From Neckera pumila (Eukaryota > Streptophyta > Bryopsida > Hypnales > Neckeraceae): 64,000 bases of DNA. The stretch lies in the NCBI GenBank assembly GCA_963969595.1, contig OZ018411.1, positions 12,464,501 to 12,528,500 on the forward strand, read 5' to 3'. The notes beneath the pieces are model-generated. The model was given only the letters and a program-made list of their open reading frames with translations, did no database searches and was not told the origin of the DNA. The position numbers and the translations under genes were made by a program. This document shows, piece by piece, positions 36,094-48,911 of the stretch (positions are counted from its first letter, which is position 1; every line of letters begins with the position of its first letter).

Positions 36094-37880
36094 CAGTAAG
36101 GTCTACTTCACTTATAAACTGTTGATTCGAAGCATTCAAATTTTTTTATATAATAAATAGTATAATTGGCATATTTTTGGTGTACTTTTTATGCAATTCC
36201 AATCAAGCGTATTCAATTTCAGTTTCAATAAAGCAAAATTCTATTTTTGGTGAATTTCTAAAGTCAGTTTCATGGTTTCATGTAATATTTTATTAAATAC
36301 AATTGGTGATGAATTTTTTAAATTTGATTGCATAGATATGTAGGGAACATCTATATGCACATCTCCCATACTAACCCCTAAAAGACCGAGGCCCTTTTTC
36401 TACCAAAAAACACTCAAAATTGCCATTTCTATAGCAAAAAGTAAAAAAAATTAAAAAAATGTTTTTTTTTCACAACTAACCATAGGATCTTACATTTAAC
36501 TAGTATAAGAGTGTGTGGAAGTTTTTTTAGAACTTTTGACCACATAGATTGCAAGATATATGCATTTAAAGTGAAAAAAACAAGTTTTCCAACACATTGC
36601 GAAACTAGATTTTTTGACTTTGAACATTTTTAACTTGAAAATATTTGCACTACAAAGTTTTAAGCTTTAGATCTTTGTAGTGGAGAATTGAGTTGAGAGT
36701 CTAGGAAAAAAAATTCAAAAAAGCTTAATTATCATTCTTTAAAAAATTGTTAGGTAGAAGTAGATACGAGATAGAACGAAAATCTAAAGTGTTCATATAT
36801 TTTAGATGGAATTAAAATGCACTAATCCCATTGGTGAGATTGTTCTAGCAAGTAATATAAACTATGCAAAAACAAAACTTGAAAAATTTGAAAAATTTCA
36901 TTCAAAAATGCATCTTAGAAGTTATTTTTTTCAAGAAGATGCTCTAATTGCCCAAAAAACAAGAATGTCCATGACTTTCTCATAACAAATCCAAATGAAA
37001 TGAATAAAAGCTTTCCAAGTAGACAAAAATATAATCTATGAGAAAAAACATATTAATAAAAAAAATTCAAATTTTTGTCCATTTTTTTTTTGCTGCCCGA
37101 GCTGCCCGTTGTCCCTTGTTTTGAGCTTATATGGTCATAACTTTTTTTCTCGGGCACCAATTGTGAAAATAATTATATTCCCACAAAACTTAGCAGTTTT
37201 TCTATCTTTAAAAAAAGTTTCAAAAAATCACGACAAAATTTCAGCCCTTAGGTACCTAACCAAAAACGCATTTGTCCCCCAAATGGACAATGGTCCTTTA
37301 GGGATTAAAAAACACCTCATGAAGTAACAAAAAAATGAGCTAAGAAGAGTTAAATATAGGTGTCATATGACAAAAATTTGTGAAATAGATATCTTTATAT
37401 CTTAACGAGGTTTTGGCAAAGTATTTGTAACATTATGTTGAAATGTACATAATTAGTTACACTGTAAGGTTCAAATAGCAAAATCTTGTTAAATTATAAA
37501 GATATCTATTTAACAAATTTTGGTCATATGACGCCTATATTTAACTCTTCCTAGCTCATATTCTGGTAACTTAATGGGATTTGTTTAATATGAAAGATGT
37601 GTGTATAGATGTTTCCTACATATCTATGCAATCAAATTCAAAAAAATAATCACCAATTGTTTTCAATAAAACATTATTTAAAACCATGAAAATTGACTTC
37701 AAAAATTCACCAAAAATGAAATTTTGCTTTTTTGAAACTGAAATTTGGTATGCTTGATTGGGATTGTGTAAAAATTGGGTGTTAATTATGCAAGACAAAA
37801 AATTCCAAATTTTTTTATGCTTTGCAATCAAAATTGGAAAGGTTCAAATCGATAGTTTATAAATGAAGTAGACCTTATTA
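36094..37880. mobile_element. Foldback element 2, pogo/Emigrant-like MITE with nested insertion
   Basis: Left end CAGTAAGGTCTACTTCACTT, right end complement of AATAAGGTCTACTTCATTT, each flanked by TA. The layout and wording resemble pogo-like plant MITEs such as Emigrant (CAGTAAAACCTCTAT...). Its left TA (36,092-36,093) is also the right TA of foldback 1. Family A copy 3 (36,371-37,308) is inserted in it; without that, about 850 bp remain, close to foldback 1. The order of events is therefore clear: foldback first, TTAA element second. Confidence 0.7.
36371..37308. mobile_element. TTAA-flanked element, family A copy 3 (inverted, nested)
   Basis: 938 bp from CTAACCCCTAAAAGACC to GGTCCTTTAGGGATTAA, in reverse orientation to the other A copies, and interrupting foldback 2. 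The left flank reads CTAA against TTAA on the right, one substitution. It carries a GC-rich core GCTGCCCGAGCTGCCCG at about 37,093. Confidence 0.78.
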
Positions 37881-37882
37881 TA

Positions 37883-38407
37883 CATTGTAGGCTCCACCAT
37901 GAATTGAAAAATGCTTGGACTGTTATGAAATTCTTACATATACATTTTCAATTCTCTTATTTTTCATTGAGTACAAAAGTGCATGATTTCAAAAAAATTT
38001 AACAAAGATATACTTCTTCAAAGTGCGTTCCCCTGTATTTCCATTGATCCAAATAAAACTTCAAACTTAAATAGCTCCTAAACTGTGGGGTCAAATAATT
38101 TGAATTTTTTTGAAATGCTCACTCTCAATGTAAACTTTAATAATCCTATAGTTACATTCTATTCAAACTCTAGAAAAAAAGATAAAAGAAAGTGCTCAAG
38201 TTCTTAGCGATTTTGGTCTATTTTAAAAGTAAACTCCTATTGGGTCATCAATGGTTAACTTGTCTAAAAGCCCATGGCCTTTTTGGGTTTACAAACATCA
38301 TTGCTTTTGAAGTGTTATAGATCTAAATGTCACTAAGGTATAGAAATCTCAACCGTACAATCTTGTGGTATACGTGTTGCAGATGACAAGAATCAAATTT
38401 GGATTCA
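37883..38407. other. AT-rich spacer, no feature recognised
   Basis: Only short low-complexity frames between foldback 2 and the next TTAA element. Confidence 0.4.
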
Positions 38408-39340
38408 TTAACCCCTAAAAGACCAACATGTGTTTTTTGGCAACATAGAAATTTTGGGCAGGTATGTGTGACTAGAGATTTGCATATTTTGGGCTGAAAT
38501 TTTTATAGAAGGTGGGGACAAGGAATATCTTTCATATGCACCAAATTTCATGACATTCTGAAATACGAGTCAAAAGTTATGGCCTAATGTGTTAATTTTT
38601 TTTGTAATCGGGCAGTCCGGGTAGATAAAAAAAAACCAATTTTTTCAAAAATAAAAATTTGAAATTGGTTTATTAGATTTATATGTACGTGGAAAGCTTT
38701 GAATCATTCCATTTTTATCAATGAGTCAAACGTTACAAGGATTTTTAGTTTGCGGGCAGTTATGGATTGTCTACTCTAAAATAAACTTTGAAGTTGTTTA
38801 TTTCACTCAATTTTCAATATTTTTCAAAAAAAATAAAATTTTAGGATGTAGATTGTTTATTACAACATTGCAACCATTGGGATTGGCATTTTTCAATTCC
38901 ATAATTAACTTCTTAACAATTTAGTGTTTTGAAACATTCTCTACTTCTTTCTACTTACTATTTTTTTCCTATATGTTGTACAATTCCAAATAATCTGAAA
39001 ATTTTCAAACATGTAGCCAAATTGCTTTGAAGAATGAATTTAAAGAAGCACAACCATTTTAGAATTTTTTTCATAGTAATCTGACCTTGTGAAGTGCAGC
39101 TGCCCGGTTTTTTGTAGGGGCAAAAAAAGGACTTTTGCCACTTCAAACGCTAATATCTTCCAATCTACATGATGGAAATTTCTGAAGTTTTTTCCACACA
39201 TTCCAAACCAGAGTACTACAAGATCCTATGGTTACATGTGTCCAAAAATGATATTTTTCAAAAATTTGGTACTTGTGCTAGAAATGGCAGTTTTGGAGCA
39301 TTTTTGGTCAGAACATAGTCAAGGAACTTTTGGCGTGAAG
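38408..39340. mobile_element. TTAA-flanked element, family B copy 1
   Basis: Starts TTAACCCCTAAAAGACC. The right end is decayed (GGAACTTTTGGCGTGAAG where other copies read GGAACTTTAGGGG). It is homologous to the copies at 39,657 and 58,073, including GGGCAGTCCGGGTAG at about 38,613 and GTGCAGCTGCCCGG at about 39,096. Confidence 0.72.
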
Positions 39341-39656
39341 CCGCATAGATTGTAAGATTATAATGTTTTAGTGTTGAAAAAGGATGCTGAAATTTTCCTA
39401 GCAACACATTTGGAGGTGAAATTTGATCTCTAAACCTACTCAAATTTAAAAAACTTCAATCTATAAGTGCTTCAAAACCAACATACAAATACATCGGTGA
39501 AAAAAAATATCATTCAAGAGACTCATTGTGTCTACAAAATGGCTTTGAAATGTCAATAAAATAGGAAGAAAAGTTGTTAAAAAACACATCTAAGACTAAC
39601 CCCTTCTACTAAAATGTTTCTCAATCACTCACAACTTCTTGGATTGATATAAAATT

Positions 39657-40596
39657 TTAACCCCTAAAGGTTTTTGACTATGTTTTCACCAAAAATGCTC
39701 CAAAACTGCCATTTCTAATACAAGTATCAAATTTTAGAAAAAAAACATTTCTGAACACATATAACCATAGGATCTTGTATTACACTGGTTTAAGAAGATG
39801 CGGAAAAAATTTCAGAATTTTCCACCATGTAGATTGCAACATAATAGCGTTTGAATTGACAAAAATCCTTTTTTAATCACTGCAAAAATCCAGGCAGCTG
39901 CCCTTCACAAGGTCACATTTGTATGAAAAAATGTCCAAAATGGTGGTTACTCTTTGGATTCATTCTTCAAGGCAAGTTGGCTACATCCTTGAAAATTTTC
40001 AGATCATTTGGAATTGTACAACATATAGGAAAAAAATAGTAAATGGAAGAGGTTGAGAATGACTCAAAATACTAAATTTTCAAGAATTTAATTATGGAAT
40101 TGAAAAATGCCAATCCCAGCGGTTGTAATGTTGTAATAAAAAATATACACCCAATGTTTTTGATTTTATTAAAAAATATTGAAAATTGAGTTAGATAAAG
40201 GATTTCAAAGTTTATTTTAGAGTTGAGATTCTATAACTACCCTCAAACTAAGAATCCTCATAACTTTTGACTCGTTAATTCAAATGGAATGATTCAAAGC
40301 TTCCCGCACACATATAAATCTAAAGAACCAATTTCAAATTTTTATTTTTTTTAAAAGTGATTTTTAAAGAAGTTTTTTTTGCTACTCGAGCTGCCCGCCG
40401 AGCAATGAAAATGACACATCATGCAATAACTTTTTAATCGTATAGTCAAAAGTTATGAAAATTGTTGGGCCTTAAAGCTACTCCTTGGGAAAAGGTTGTG
40501 TGAAAATTTCAAAGAAAAATTAAAAACTTTGTTCGTAGTGAGTTGCCCCAAAACGCTATGTTCTCAAAAAAGCATGTTCAGGGCTTTAGGGGTTAA
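39657..40596. mobile_element. TTAA-flanked element, family B copy 2 (inverted)
   Basis: 940 bp from TTAACCCCTAAAGG to CTTTAGGGGTTAA, reverse to copy 1 and ~320 bp away, so the two form a large imperfect inverted repeat. Same GC-rich cores (CAGGCAGCTGCCC near 39,890; CGAGCTGCCCG near 40,387). No coding. Confidence 0.76.
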
Positions 40597-41197
40597 GCAC
40601 ACAAACTAAATTATTATCCCCAACTTTCCCAATTTTTTTTTTATTGAAAACTGGAATTACATGAAGAAGCCGCTAAACTTCAAACTACTTCCAAACATTC
40701 AAAACAACTTGGATTGACATGGAAAATTTACCACAATAACTGGACTTCAAGGGAAACAGAATCCAACAAATTTTATTGAAAACTCACATTGATGAAGGAG
40801 ATAAAAGCCTCCAAAGTTGCAACCATCAAATGCAATTTGGTGAATTCAAATTGAACCTGTGAACTTTGATTGGCTACCAACAATTTAAAAATTTACTACA
40901 CAAATTAGAAGAGAGCACAAATTTCCCAACAAGTTTTTCTGAATTTGGACATTGGATGCAAAAGTTACAACACTTTGAATTGGACTTGATACTACATGAA
41001 GACACTTTTGGTCCTCTGGGACATTTAAGGCTTCAGCTCACTCAAGGTCTTCAAATTCAAATATGATAGCAAAAAATTCAAATTTGTTGATAAAATAATA
41101 GCATAACAATTTTGAACATGAAGTTGTGCTTAAATTGTGCTTGATACAAAAATAGGTAGACTCCCAAATGCACCATCTTCATTGGATATACATCCAA

Positions 41198-41841
41198 TTA
41201 ACCTCTAAATGACCAAGGCTTGTTTTGGGCTTCCTGGAATTTGCTCTAAATTGAACAAAATGTCAACATTTTGATAAGTTGTATCAATTTTTTTTGAATT
41301 GTAATCCTACAAATTCAAACTAGACATGTTAGAGATCTTATAGGAAAAGAAAACACAATAATATCACTTATGGAGTGAAAGATAATAATGTTTGACCATG
41401 AGGGTGCTAAAACTGCAAAAATCTTTTAAGCTTTTTTACACAAATCAAGTCTAAAAAGTTGGTGACCAAAAAAATTTGAGGTTAAAGGGCCTAACTTGTA
41501 TAACCTTTATCAATTTATGGCTTCTTAAAATTTACTCTACAATTTTTTTAAATGAATTTTGAATGTGATTTTTTCTCCAAGATCTAGTGTATTTGAGGCT
41601 CATTTCCAAGAGCTCTCAACACTACGGGAAGTCAAGATTGCAATGGATACCCTTGTACAAAAACTTGAATAGAAAATCACTATCATTTATTTTCAAGATC
41701 GGATTTTTGGTGCTAAAACTAGACTTCAAGAAGAGCTTTCTAAAAATATAAACTATTAAAAATAGCAACTTGGTTAGGTTTTATTTAACTTCAAAGTTTT
41801 GCAAACACCAGATTTTGGTGCCTCGGGCATTTAGGGGTTAA
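41198..41841. mobile_element. TTAA-flanked element, family C
   Basis: 644 bp between TTAACCTCTAAATGACC and GGGCATTTAGGGGTTAA. Termini follow the same pattern as families A and B, but the interior differs. A similar single end (GGTTAACCCCCAAATGCC) lies at 45,156 inside intron 3 of the STR12-like gene. Confidence 0.68.
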
Positions 41842-43821
41842 CCAATCTCTCCACTGAAGAAACAATCCCAAGAACATCTACCCAGAACCTTCTTGAAAGC
41901 AAGAAAGGCCACATAACCATTGGTCCGAAAACCAACCAAAAACAGCACTGCCCCAAACTTGTACAAGCAGGGCATCCCAATGAGTGATGAGCCCTCTCAG
42001 GTGGTGACCTGAAAGTTCAAAATCCAAAGATGGGACGAAGTCAACAAATGCCAGGACTGGAATAGATTTTACCCGCATCCCTAGAAAGTGCAAGCTATTA
42101 TATTGAAAATGACATTATTCAGTTGTACAAGTGCGGCTATGACATATCCTGCAATAAACTTACAACTGGCAAAATTTCACAAGAAGGGCCTCAAGTGTAC
42201 TTTTGAGCTTTGGAACTCCCTGATCTTGATGTTTTCCATGTCCTGCAGGTTTGCAAATTTGTCTGCAGTATGATGTCAAGAATATCACAGCTCTCCAGCT
42301 AGCTCATGCCCATTGAATGCCACCGTGAACGACAATCATAGCAACATGCAAGCATTCAGTACATGAGTTGGGAATATTGTTGGTTCAGGTGAACAATGAG
42401 AGAAGGCAGGTAAGAGCTGCAGGTGCGACAATGAATCCCACAAGCCCCAGGACGGACTCCACAAAAACTTAAGCTCACATCAGAGCCAATGATCAAACCA
42501 AGCTGCCTAACAAACAAACAAGGTCGTCTTGCCCAGCAAATTTACTTTGGCATTAATTTACAGCCAACAAAAAGGGTCAGTGAATGGAAATCAATTGGAA
42601 GGCCTACCACTTACTAGACCTTATATTAGGTTGCAGTGTATTGCCCAAAATAACTTCACAGATCTTGTCTTCTTAGGTCTTCTCCAGTATTTGAGTTATT
42701 GCAACTGCGTGACAACAAGGTACTCCGTATAACTTGTAGACTATGAGAGTTCAATGAAAAATAAACAGCACAGTGGCATATATACTAGAATATACCAAGA
42801 TATGGGAGATGCATGCATGATATACTTTGCTAATACTACTGTATTGATATCCACCTAGGAATTTCACCAGATACATTACTTAGAAAATAGGTTAGCATAT
42901 AGCAATGGTATCAGATTCCCCACCTTAAAAAATGGAAGCAAATTCTGTCATTGATGTTGAAAGCAGATCTTATCCTATCACTCAATACTGTATCAGTCAA
43001 TGTCAATGAGGGAACCGACATGTCCTCTCCCCCAAAGACTTCTCGTACACACAAGTCGAGGTCCCTAGACCCCACCATAGTTGGATTTTCAATGTAAACA
43101 TTTGTAATCCCGAAATTGGCCCCATCCCTTCCAATAGATAACAACCGTCAGGCCTCCTCAAGAAGACTAGACTGGCAGCATCAGAAAACAAGACGATTTC
43201 TGATTCTTGGCAACGAACGCTTAAATTAACCTCAGTCAACAAGCTCCGCATCATCAACATCGATGAGGGGAAACATTCTGATGCCCCCAAAGCATGACGA
43301 GCACTGTTTGGCCAGCTGAAAGGTCTGACTGGGAGCACCAGCACTGCTTCGTGAATTTGAACATTGTGTAATTTTATAATCCCGACCAAAAATCTCTATC
43401 TGGTTCCGGGTACATCGAGTTCGGTCATAAGGACACTGATGCTGATAAAGCATAAGTCTGCAAAGAATTCAAGCACTGCTCGGCACCTAGATTCAACTTT
43501 CAAGAGCCATGATAAGAGAAAATGGGATACCTTGTTAACTCCATTTCTCAAAAGTGAAAAATCTATAACCACAGCATAGTGAGACACAAGGTGTTAGTGC
43601 AACCGAACTACTTGACGACCGTTCCAATTTAAAGACTTACGATACACAGGACTATCACAGATGCTGCCAATGTTTCCAGCCGCTTAAACCTACAGGGAGA
43701 ATACATATTAGTCCCTGACTGCCATCGGGACTTTGCATGAGAATTTCTCTAACATCTAGAAGTCAACTCAATAGGCAAGGAAATACGACCTCTATGCTGG
43801 GCACTAACCATCGGATGTGCA
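41842..43821 (-). other. 3' flank of the STR12-like gene, no separate gene proven
   Basis: GC content is higher than in the repeat desert. Overlapping minus-strand frames (42,911-43,587) have protein-like length but no recognisable domain. They could be a long 3'-UTR of the neighbouring gene, a non-coding transcript or a decayed gene. Confidence 0.35.
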
Positions 43822-46431
43822 TCAATATTTGGGAATACTGTCATCCACTTTGACGGAGTAAGCATGAATTCCACCACTAATATTGTATAATCTTGTAAAG
43901 CCCTGCAATACAGATTATATATAAACAGAATTTTAGATCACCAAACGAATAGATTGTGCATGCAGCTTCAAAGTATGAGACTTCACCGCAGCACATATGG
44001 CAACAGATATTCAAAAATCTATATTGCAGGATTTTAGGTGACGTACTTGAGATTTCAGCCAATTAGCAGCCTGTAAAGATCGCATGCCATGATGACACTG
44101 CACCAGAAATACCTCTCCATGAGAATCATAACTCCAAAAAAAATGTAAGCCCGGTAATCCTCTGCTAATCCCAAACTTAATTGATTGACATTGCAGAAAT
44201 CGCAACTTAAACTCTTGGAACTAATAAAACCCTGCAAGAGATTCGTCATCCAACACAGATGAAAAGGGGCATTGCTTAGCTCACCAGCACAAATGTGTCC
44301 TTGGTTGGGTCAAGATCTTCTGTAATAGTTGGTGCCCATTTTCCGAATTGACTGAGTGGATAAGCGTTGAATCCTTCAATTGATGCTGTTGCACTGATGC
44401 GAATACAGTTGAGGTAAGACGCAAACAAATCCAGTAAAGCATTGTTTGAAATAAGCAATTGCAATCGAAACAGAATGTCAAAGCCCCAGTCACGTTGCTG
44501 AAGTCCAGGGAATGTCGTTTATGATAACAAAAAAACTCAATACCAAAAATAGATTAACAGCAGAACTAAACAAGACCAATGTATAAAAGATTACATTTCA
44601 TCGGGTTCCCGCACATCCAACAGCTGTGCTTCTTGCAAGAATTCAGGATCTTCCATTTTAGAGCCAAATTCATCCACGTTTATATCTCGCAAGAAACTAG
44701 CCGCTCTGCATAACAGAGACCCACATGAGAATGTGCTCGAGCCTTGTAAATGGCACCAACCGTACTAATTCAGATTCTAAAAAATATATGAAAATTTAAC
44801 TGAAAAGGACTAAGATAAAAGAGGAACAGACCGTTCCGATAGCACTTGCAGAAGATGCCAACCATGTTTCGTTTTGACGCGAACCAATTTATTCAAAGGA
44901 GCTTTGAAGGCCGCCTCTTCAAATTCCGGCACCTTACTCCAAAAGAGACATGTCATTACAGTGAATAGCATTGTCGGTTTTACTTGCAGCACGTTCACTT
45001 AAAGTGACCTCAAAGACTCAGTTGTTTTCAATATCGAAGCAATGCAACATAAAAATAACGCATATTCCTTCGGAGATATCTATTCTCGTGCATATCAATT
45101 CTGAGGTCTGGAAGACTCGGAACACAACCATACTTCTTATTTCCAGCTGAACGAGGTTAACCCCCAAATGCCTAGGACATTGTTTACATCCATTTGGAAG
45201 ATACTGGGAAAATACACTTTGGTATCTCTGGTACCAAAATCAAGCTAAAGCTACTTCGTACTTGTACAATTAGGAACTCTGCAACACGCTTTCCCAAACA
45301 TTGAAAGAATGCTCACGTACACCGAAGTTCTCTATTTGTTAAATTTTTTACATATATAGACAATTTACAGATTGGTATAACATTAAATAAAAAATTTAGT
45401 GAAGTTATTATACCATGCAGACGGTCACAGAATTTTAGCAAATCATACCAGAATTCATTCCCTGATATTGAACATTATATTTTTGGCGAGTATTGAAAGT
45501 TAAGTGATTCCAAATTGGTCTGGTCCGTGACTTTAAACTTTTCGAAGAAGGGCAGAGGTCAAATTCTTACAGTTCGACCAAGGGATATCCATCCCAGCAT
45601 TCCTCCTTCGCTCTTAGAAGCGCAAATAGAGTGTTCAGTTGCCAAATCACTTAAATCCACTCCATCTGAGCAGAAGGCAAAGAAATTGTCACTTCTAGCA
45701 ATAAGACGTAAATCAAGAAAATTCACCGTAATACCTAAGTCCTGACATTCCCTCAAATGTCTCGGCCCTCAAACCTACTCAGCTGCCACTATACACGCAA
45801 ATTCCGCAATTTTCAGCTCAGAGAACAAAAACAGAGGGTGACAAAGAAAGACCTTGCATAACTCGGCGCTGAAGGTCAAGCAACAACTGCAGCTGATCTT
45901 CCGGCACTAACAGGTGCTGCACCAAAATCTCTCGTTCCTTCAACTTCGTTCTTCCTCCTACACCGTCCGGGATTCCCACAGCTTTCACAGTACCTGCATT
46001 GCAAACCAATCCGTTCGAACAAAACCCCGCCAATCCAACCACAAATCCAAAGTCGCAACTAGAAATCGAATCCCGAGGTGCACATAAATTAAATTCCGTC
46101 TCTAAATTCCCCGCCAATTCACACCAAATTCTAACCTAAAACGAATCGAAACCCTAAACCCCTAAAACTTCAAAATCCACATCCACATCCCCCAAATTGG
46201 CTCCCGCGTACCGAAAGAAATGGTGTGCTGTGGCTGTTGCAACATGTGAGCGTTGCGCAGACGCAAAGGAGAGCTAAGAGAGCGGAATGTGAGAGGAGAA
46301 CGAGGCGACGACGACGAGGAGGAGGAAGAAGAGAACGAGGGCGAGAGAAGAGGGAGATGAGAAGCGGAGGAGGAAGTGATGGCCAAGAGACGGGACGTAG
46401 TGGGGAGCGATGAAGCCCATAATCTGGCCAT
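43822..46431 (-). CDS. STR12: Chloroplast PpiC (parvulin)-rhodanese protein, STR12 type
   Basis: Eight exons: 46431-46212, 45993-45853, 45665-45571, 44932-44832, 44705-44595, 44393-44285, 44097-44047 and 43902-43822, total 909 nt and 302 residues with frame intact. Residues 1-75 form a Ser-rich transit peptide (MARLWASSLPTTSRLL, then a long Ser run). A parvulin-type prolyl isomerase domain follows (REILVQHLLVPEDQ at 94-107; GGMLGWISLG and VPEFEEAAFKAPLNK; GWHLLQVLSER to 186). The last ~100 residues are a rhodanese domain with LLDVREPDE and the active-site loop CHHGMRS at 260-266, C260 being the expected sulfur acceptor. Arabidopsis At5g19370 has the same order and about the same length. The biological role is little known; protein folding plus sulfur transfer in plastids is inferred. 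Alternative in-frame ATGs up to 46599 exist, but MARLW best fits a transit peptide. Confidence 0.93.
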
Positions 46432-46614
46432 GGTTGATGGCAACAACGATGAGCTCCCGATTCTTGTCTGGAAACTTGGCAATGGCTTGAAATTGGAGCG
46501 TCTGCGAATGGAATCCTTGGGAAGGGGAAGGTCGGAATGAAGGATAAGAGGTTTAGGGTTTCTGATATCACTCACTGTCGATGACATGATATCATTCATG
46601 CATGAAAGTTACAG
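46432..46614 (-). promoter_or_regulatory. 5' leader and proximal promoter of the STR12-like gene
   Basis: About 180 bp between the start codon and MITE copy D2. It reads openly in frame with the gene on the minus strand, so a longer N-terminus from 46599 or 46587 cannot be excluded. No TATA box is clear. Confidence 0.35.
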
Positions 46615-47000
46615 GTAAGGTTATTTGTGCCACAATTTAGAAGCCACCTCATTTGTGGCACTATGGTGGTCAAATTATTAGACTGGGCAAATTTTCATAT
46701 TTTTTTTGGTGGCAAGTGAAAGGAGGTTCCAATGCAACAAAGAACATGACATTTGGATATTCTATGCCAAAGTTACAAAGGGTCAAAGTTTTTTTTGGTA
46801 GATGTTTTAAATTCATTTCTCCAACATATGAACATATTGAGGCTGGAGATGTACAAAGAGCAAGGTTTGGGGTGTATTCATCTCTATGTCTCTTACCAAA
46901 TTTACCTCTAAGGTAGACAAATCCATTTCTGATTGGTCCCTAATCTCGTATCCTACATAAGTTATGTTCACCGTGCGGTGGTGAGCCTTAAACTGTGCCC
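46615..47000. mobile_element. MITE family D, copy 2 (decayed)
   Basis: Starts GTAAGGTTATTTGTGCC, similar to the perfect end of copy 1. It shares GGTCAAATTATTAGACTGGG, AAGTGAAAGGAGGTTCCAA, CATTTGGATATTCTATG and GAGATGTACA. The right end is weak. It begins only ~185 bp upstream of the STR12-like start codon. Confidence 0.55.
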
Positions 47001-48650
47001 CTAAAATGACAAACACCAATGAGATCAAGTGGGCACGGATTTCAAGATGAATGGGACAAATTTCGAAATGAATGGGACGGATTTTGGCATCGACTATTGC
47101 AGCTTTCATAATACAAGGGGTCGACAATGATTCCCAAGCTTCTGATTTGGTGCTCCACGACTCTGTTAACACTATTAGATGCATGTAAAGGGTGATGACA
47201 AAAACAATAATAGGGTCTTCATATGGTCGAGATAGCGTCTATTACTAGTTACAATTAGTTTCAATAGCATTCAATGAAGGAAAGGAGTTCAGGTGGCTAT
47301 TCTATTGGTCTACAAGTGACTATAGGGAACTAGTAGTCCTGACTTTGGACTTGAATAAAATCATTTCTACGATATGATTTGAAGATTTTTTGTTGTCTAC
47401 GTAATGGGCTTGAAAAGGCTAATTGACTCCATATTCTTTTCAATTTTCTAGAGTCTTCTGAATACCCATTCCCCTTAAACAAGCAAGTATGGATTCGGCT
47501 ACCTTAACATAATAGAGGATACAAAGTGCTTCATGGATGACTTTCATGATATTTGCAGAAACAAAGAATATTGTTTCATCCAATAATTGGATTGTTTTAG
47601 GTTGACTACATTTGCAGTAGGCCCTTCCTTTTTAAGGTTGACCCTTGAGAGAGAGTTAGCAATCCAGTGGGTGGAAAATAAAAGGTTTCAAGTGTTTACT
47701 ATGGGAGGTATATTAAAAAGAGGAAATATACTCAAGGATGATGAAAAAGCAATTCTTGTCTACTATTCTTCAATGATGTTACTAGCTTGGTTGATTAGTG
47801 GTTCATGATGCTTGTATAAGGATATGAACCATTTTATGTGGAGATGGAAAGAGAATGAAAACTTGCAAAAATAACAATCTTTTGTTAGATTATTCTCTAG
47901 GCATTCTTATTTTCTTTGAAAACTCTAAATTTAGATGCCTTTTGATTAACCTCTTTTAAAAGGTAGTACCAATACCAACTTAGCTATTTGAGAGAATCGA
48001 TGTTCAAAAAAGAACATATGAAAATGGAAGAAGCAGTTAGTGCCTCTTTTGACATGTATAAGAGAATGTCAATTTCAGAGAAAAAAACAAACCATTTTCA
48101 AAAAGGATGCATGTGACAATATCCCATTTGTTATTAAGCTTTGCCAAAAAACTTGAAAGGTGTATACATGTCACTTTGTCAATGGTTGAAAAAATGAAAC
48201 CATATTTGTGACTAACACCCTCTCTCCATTCCATATTTGTATTTGTGTGACATCAGTTTGGTGGACTCAAACAATATAGGATATTGATACATATTTGCCG
48301 TATCCATACTTTTGTGTCTATATTCAATATCCGTAATCCTATAATCCCATATCTATATTCAATATCTATATTCTGTATTCCAAAGCACCGACAACCAAGA
48401 TCGTTTCTCACGACATCAATCAATGGTGATGGTTTATTTTTTTAATTGGAGATCAATGACATTGAAGAGAGGTGGGAATTTTTTTGGAACTAAATCAACA
48501 GCTCTGGATTTTTCCAAAATGGGAGGGAAAAGAAATGAAAACAAGAAGACCTGTTTGTTCTTTTTGCCACATTGTCATTGTAGTAGAAATGTTTTCAAAA
48601 ATCAAAAAGTAAATGACGTAAATTTTTTTGAAAAAAAATAGAAATCCTTC
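47001..48650. other. Intergenic DNA, no gene recognised
   Basis: Short frames only. A degenerate run of TATATTCAATATC-like units lies at 48,290-48,380. Confidence 0.4.
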
Positions 48651-48911
48651 CATTAGATGAAATTTGAGGGCAAGGAAGGACGTTTCCCTTGCTGTGAACT
48701 ACTGTACACTGTCAAAATATTTTTATAATTGAAAAATAAATAAAATATTAAAATATTAAAAAAATTGAAAAAAAATTGAAAAATTAATTAAATATCAAAA
48801 TTTGACATAGCATAGTCTTGACTACATCAGACTATGCAGTTGGCAGTGTTCCCGGAGTTTCTACAGTCTAGGAATTTGCAGTCTTCTATACCCCTCAAAT
48901 TTCATCTAATG
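48651..48911. mobile_element. MITE family G copy 2, with 9-bp flank duplication
   Basis: 261 bp with inverted ends CATTAGATGAAATTTGAGGG and CCTCAAATTTCATCTAATG. Flanks AAATCCTTC (48,642-48,650) and AAATCATCC (48,912-48,920) match at 7 of 9 bases, in keeping with a Mutator-type 9-bp duplication. No coding. Confidence 0.7.

Noticed and set aside
42911..43587. Overlapping minus-strand frames as a second gene downstream of the STR12-like gene
   Set aside because: No domain, several overlapping alternatives, and a 3'-UTR explains them equally well.
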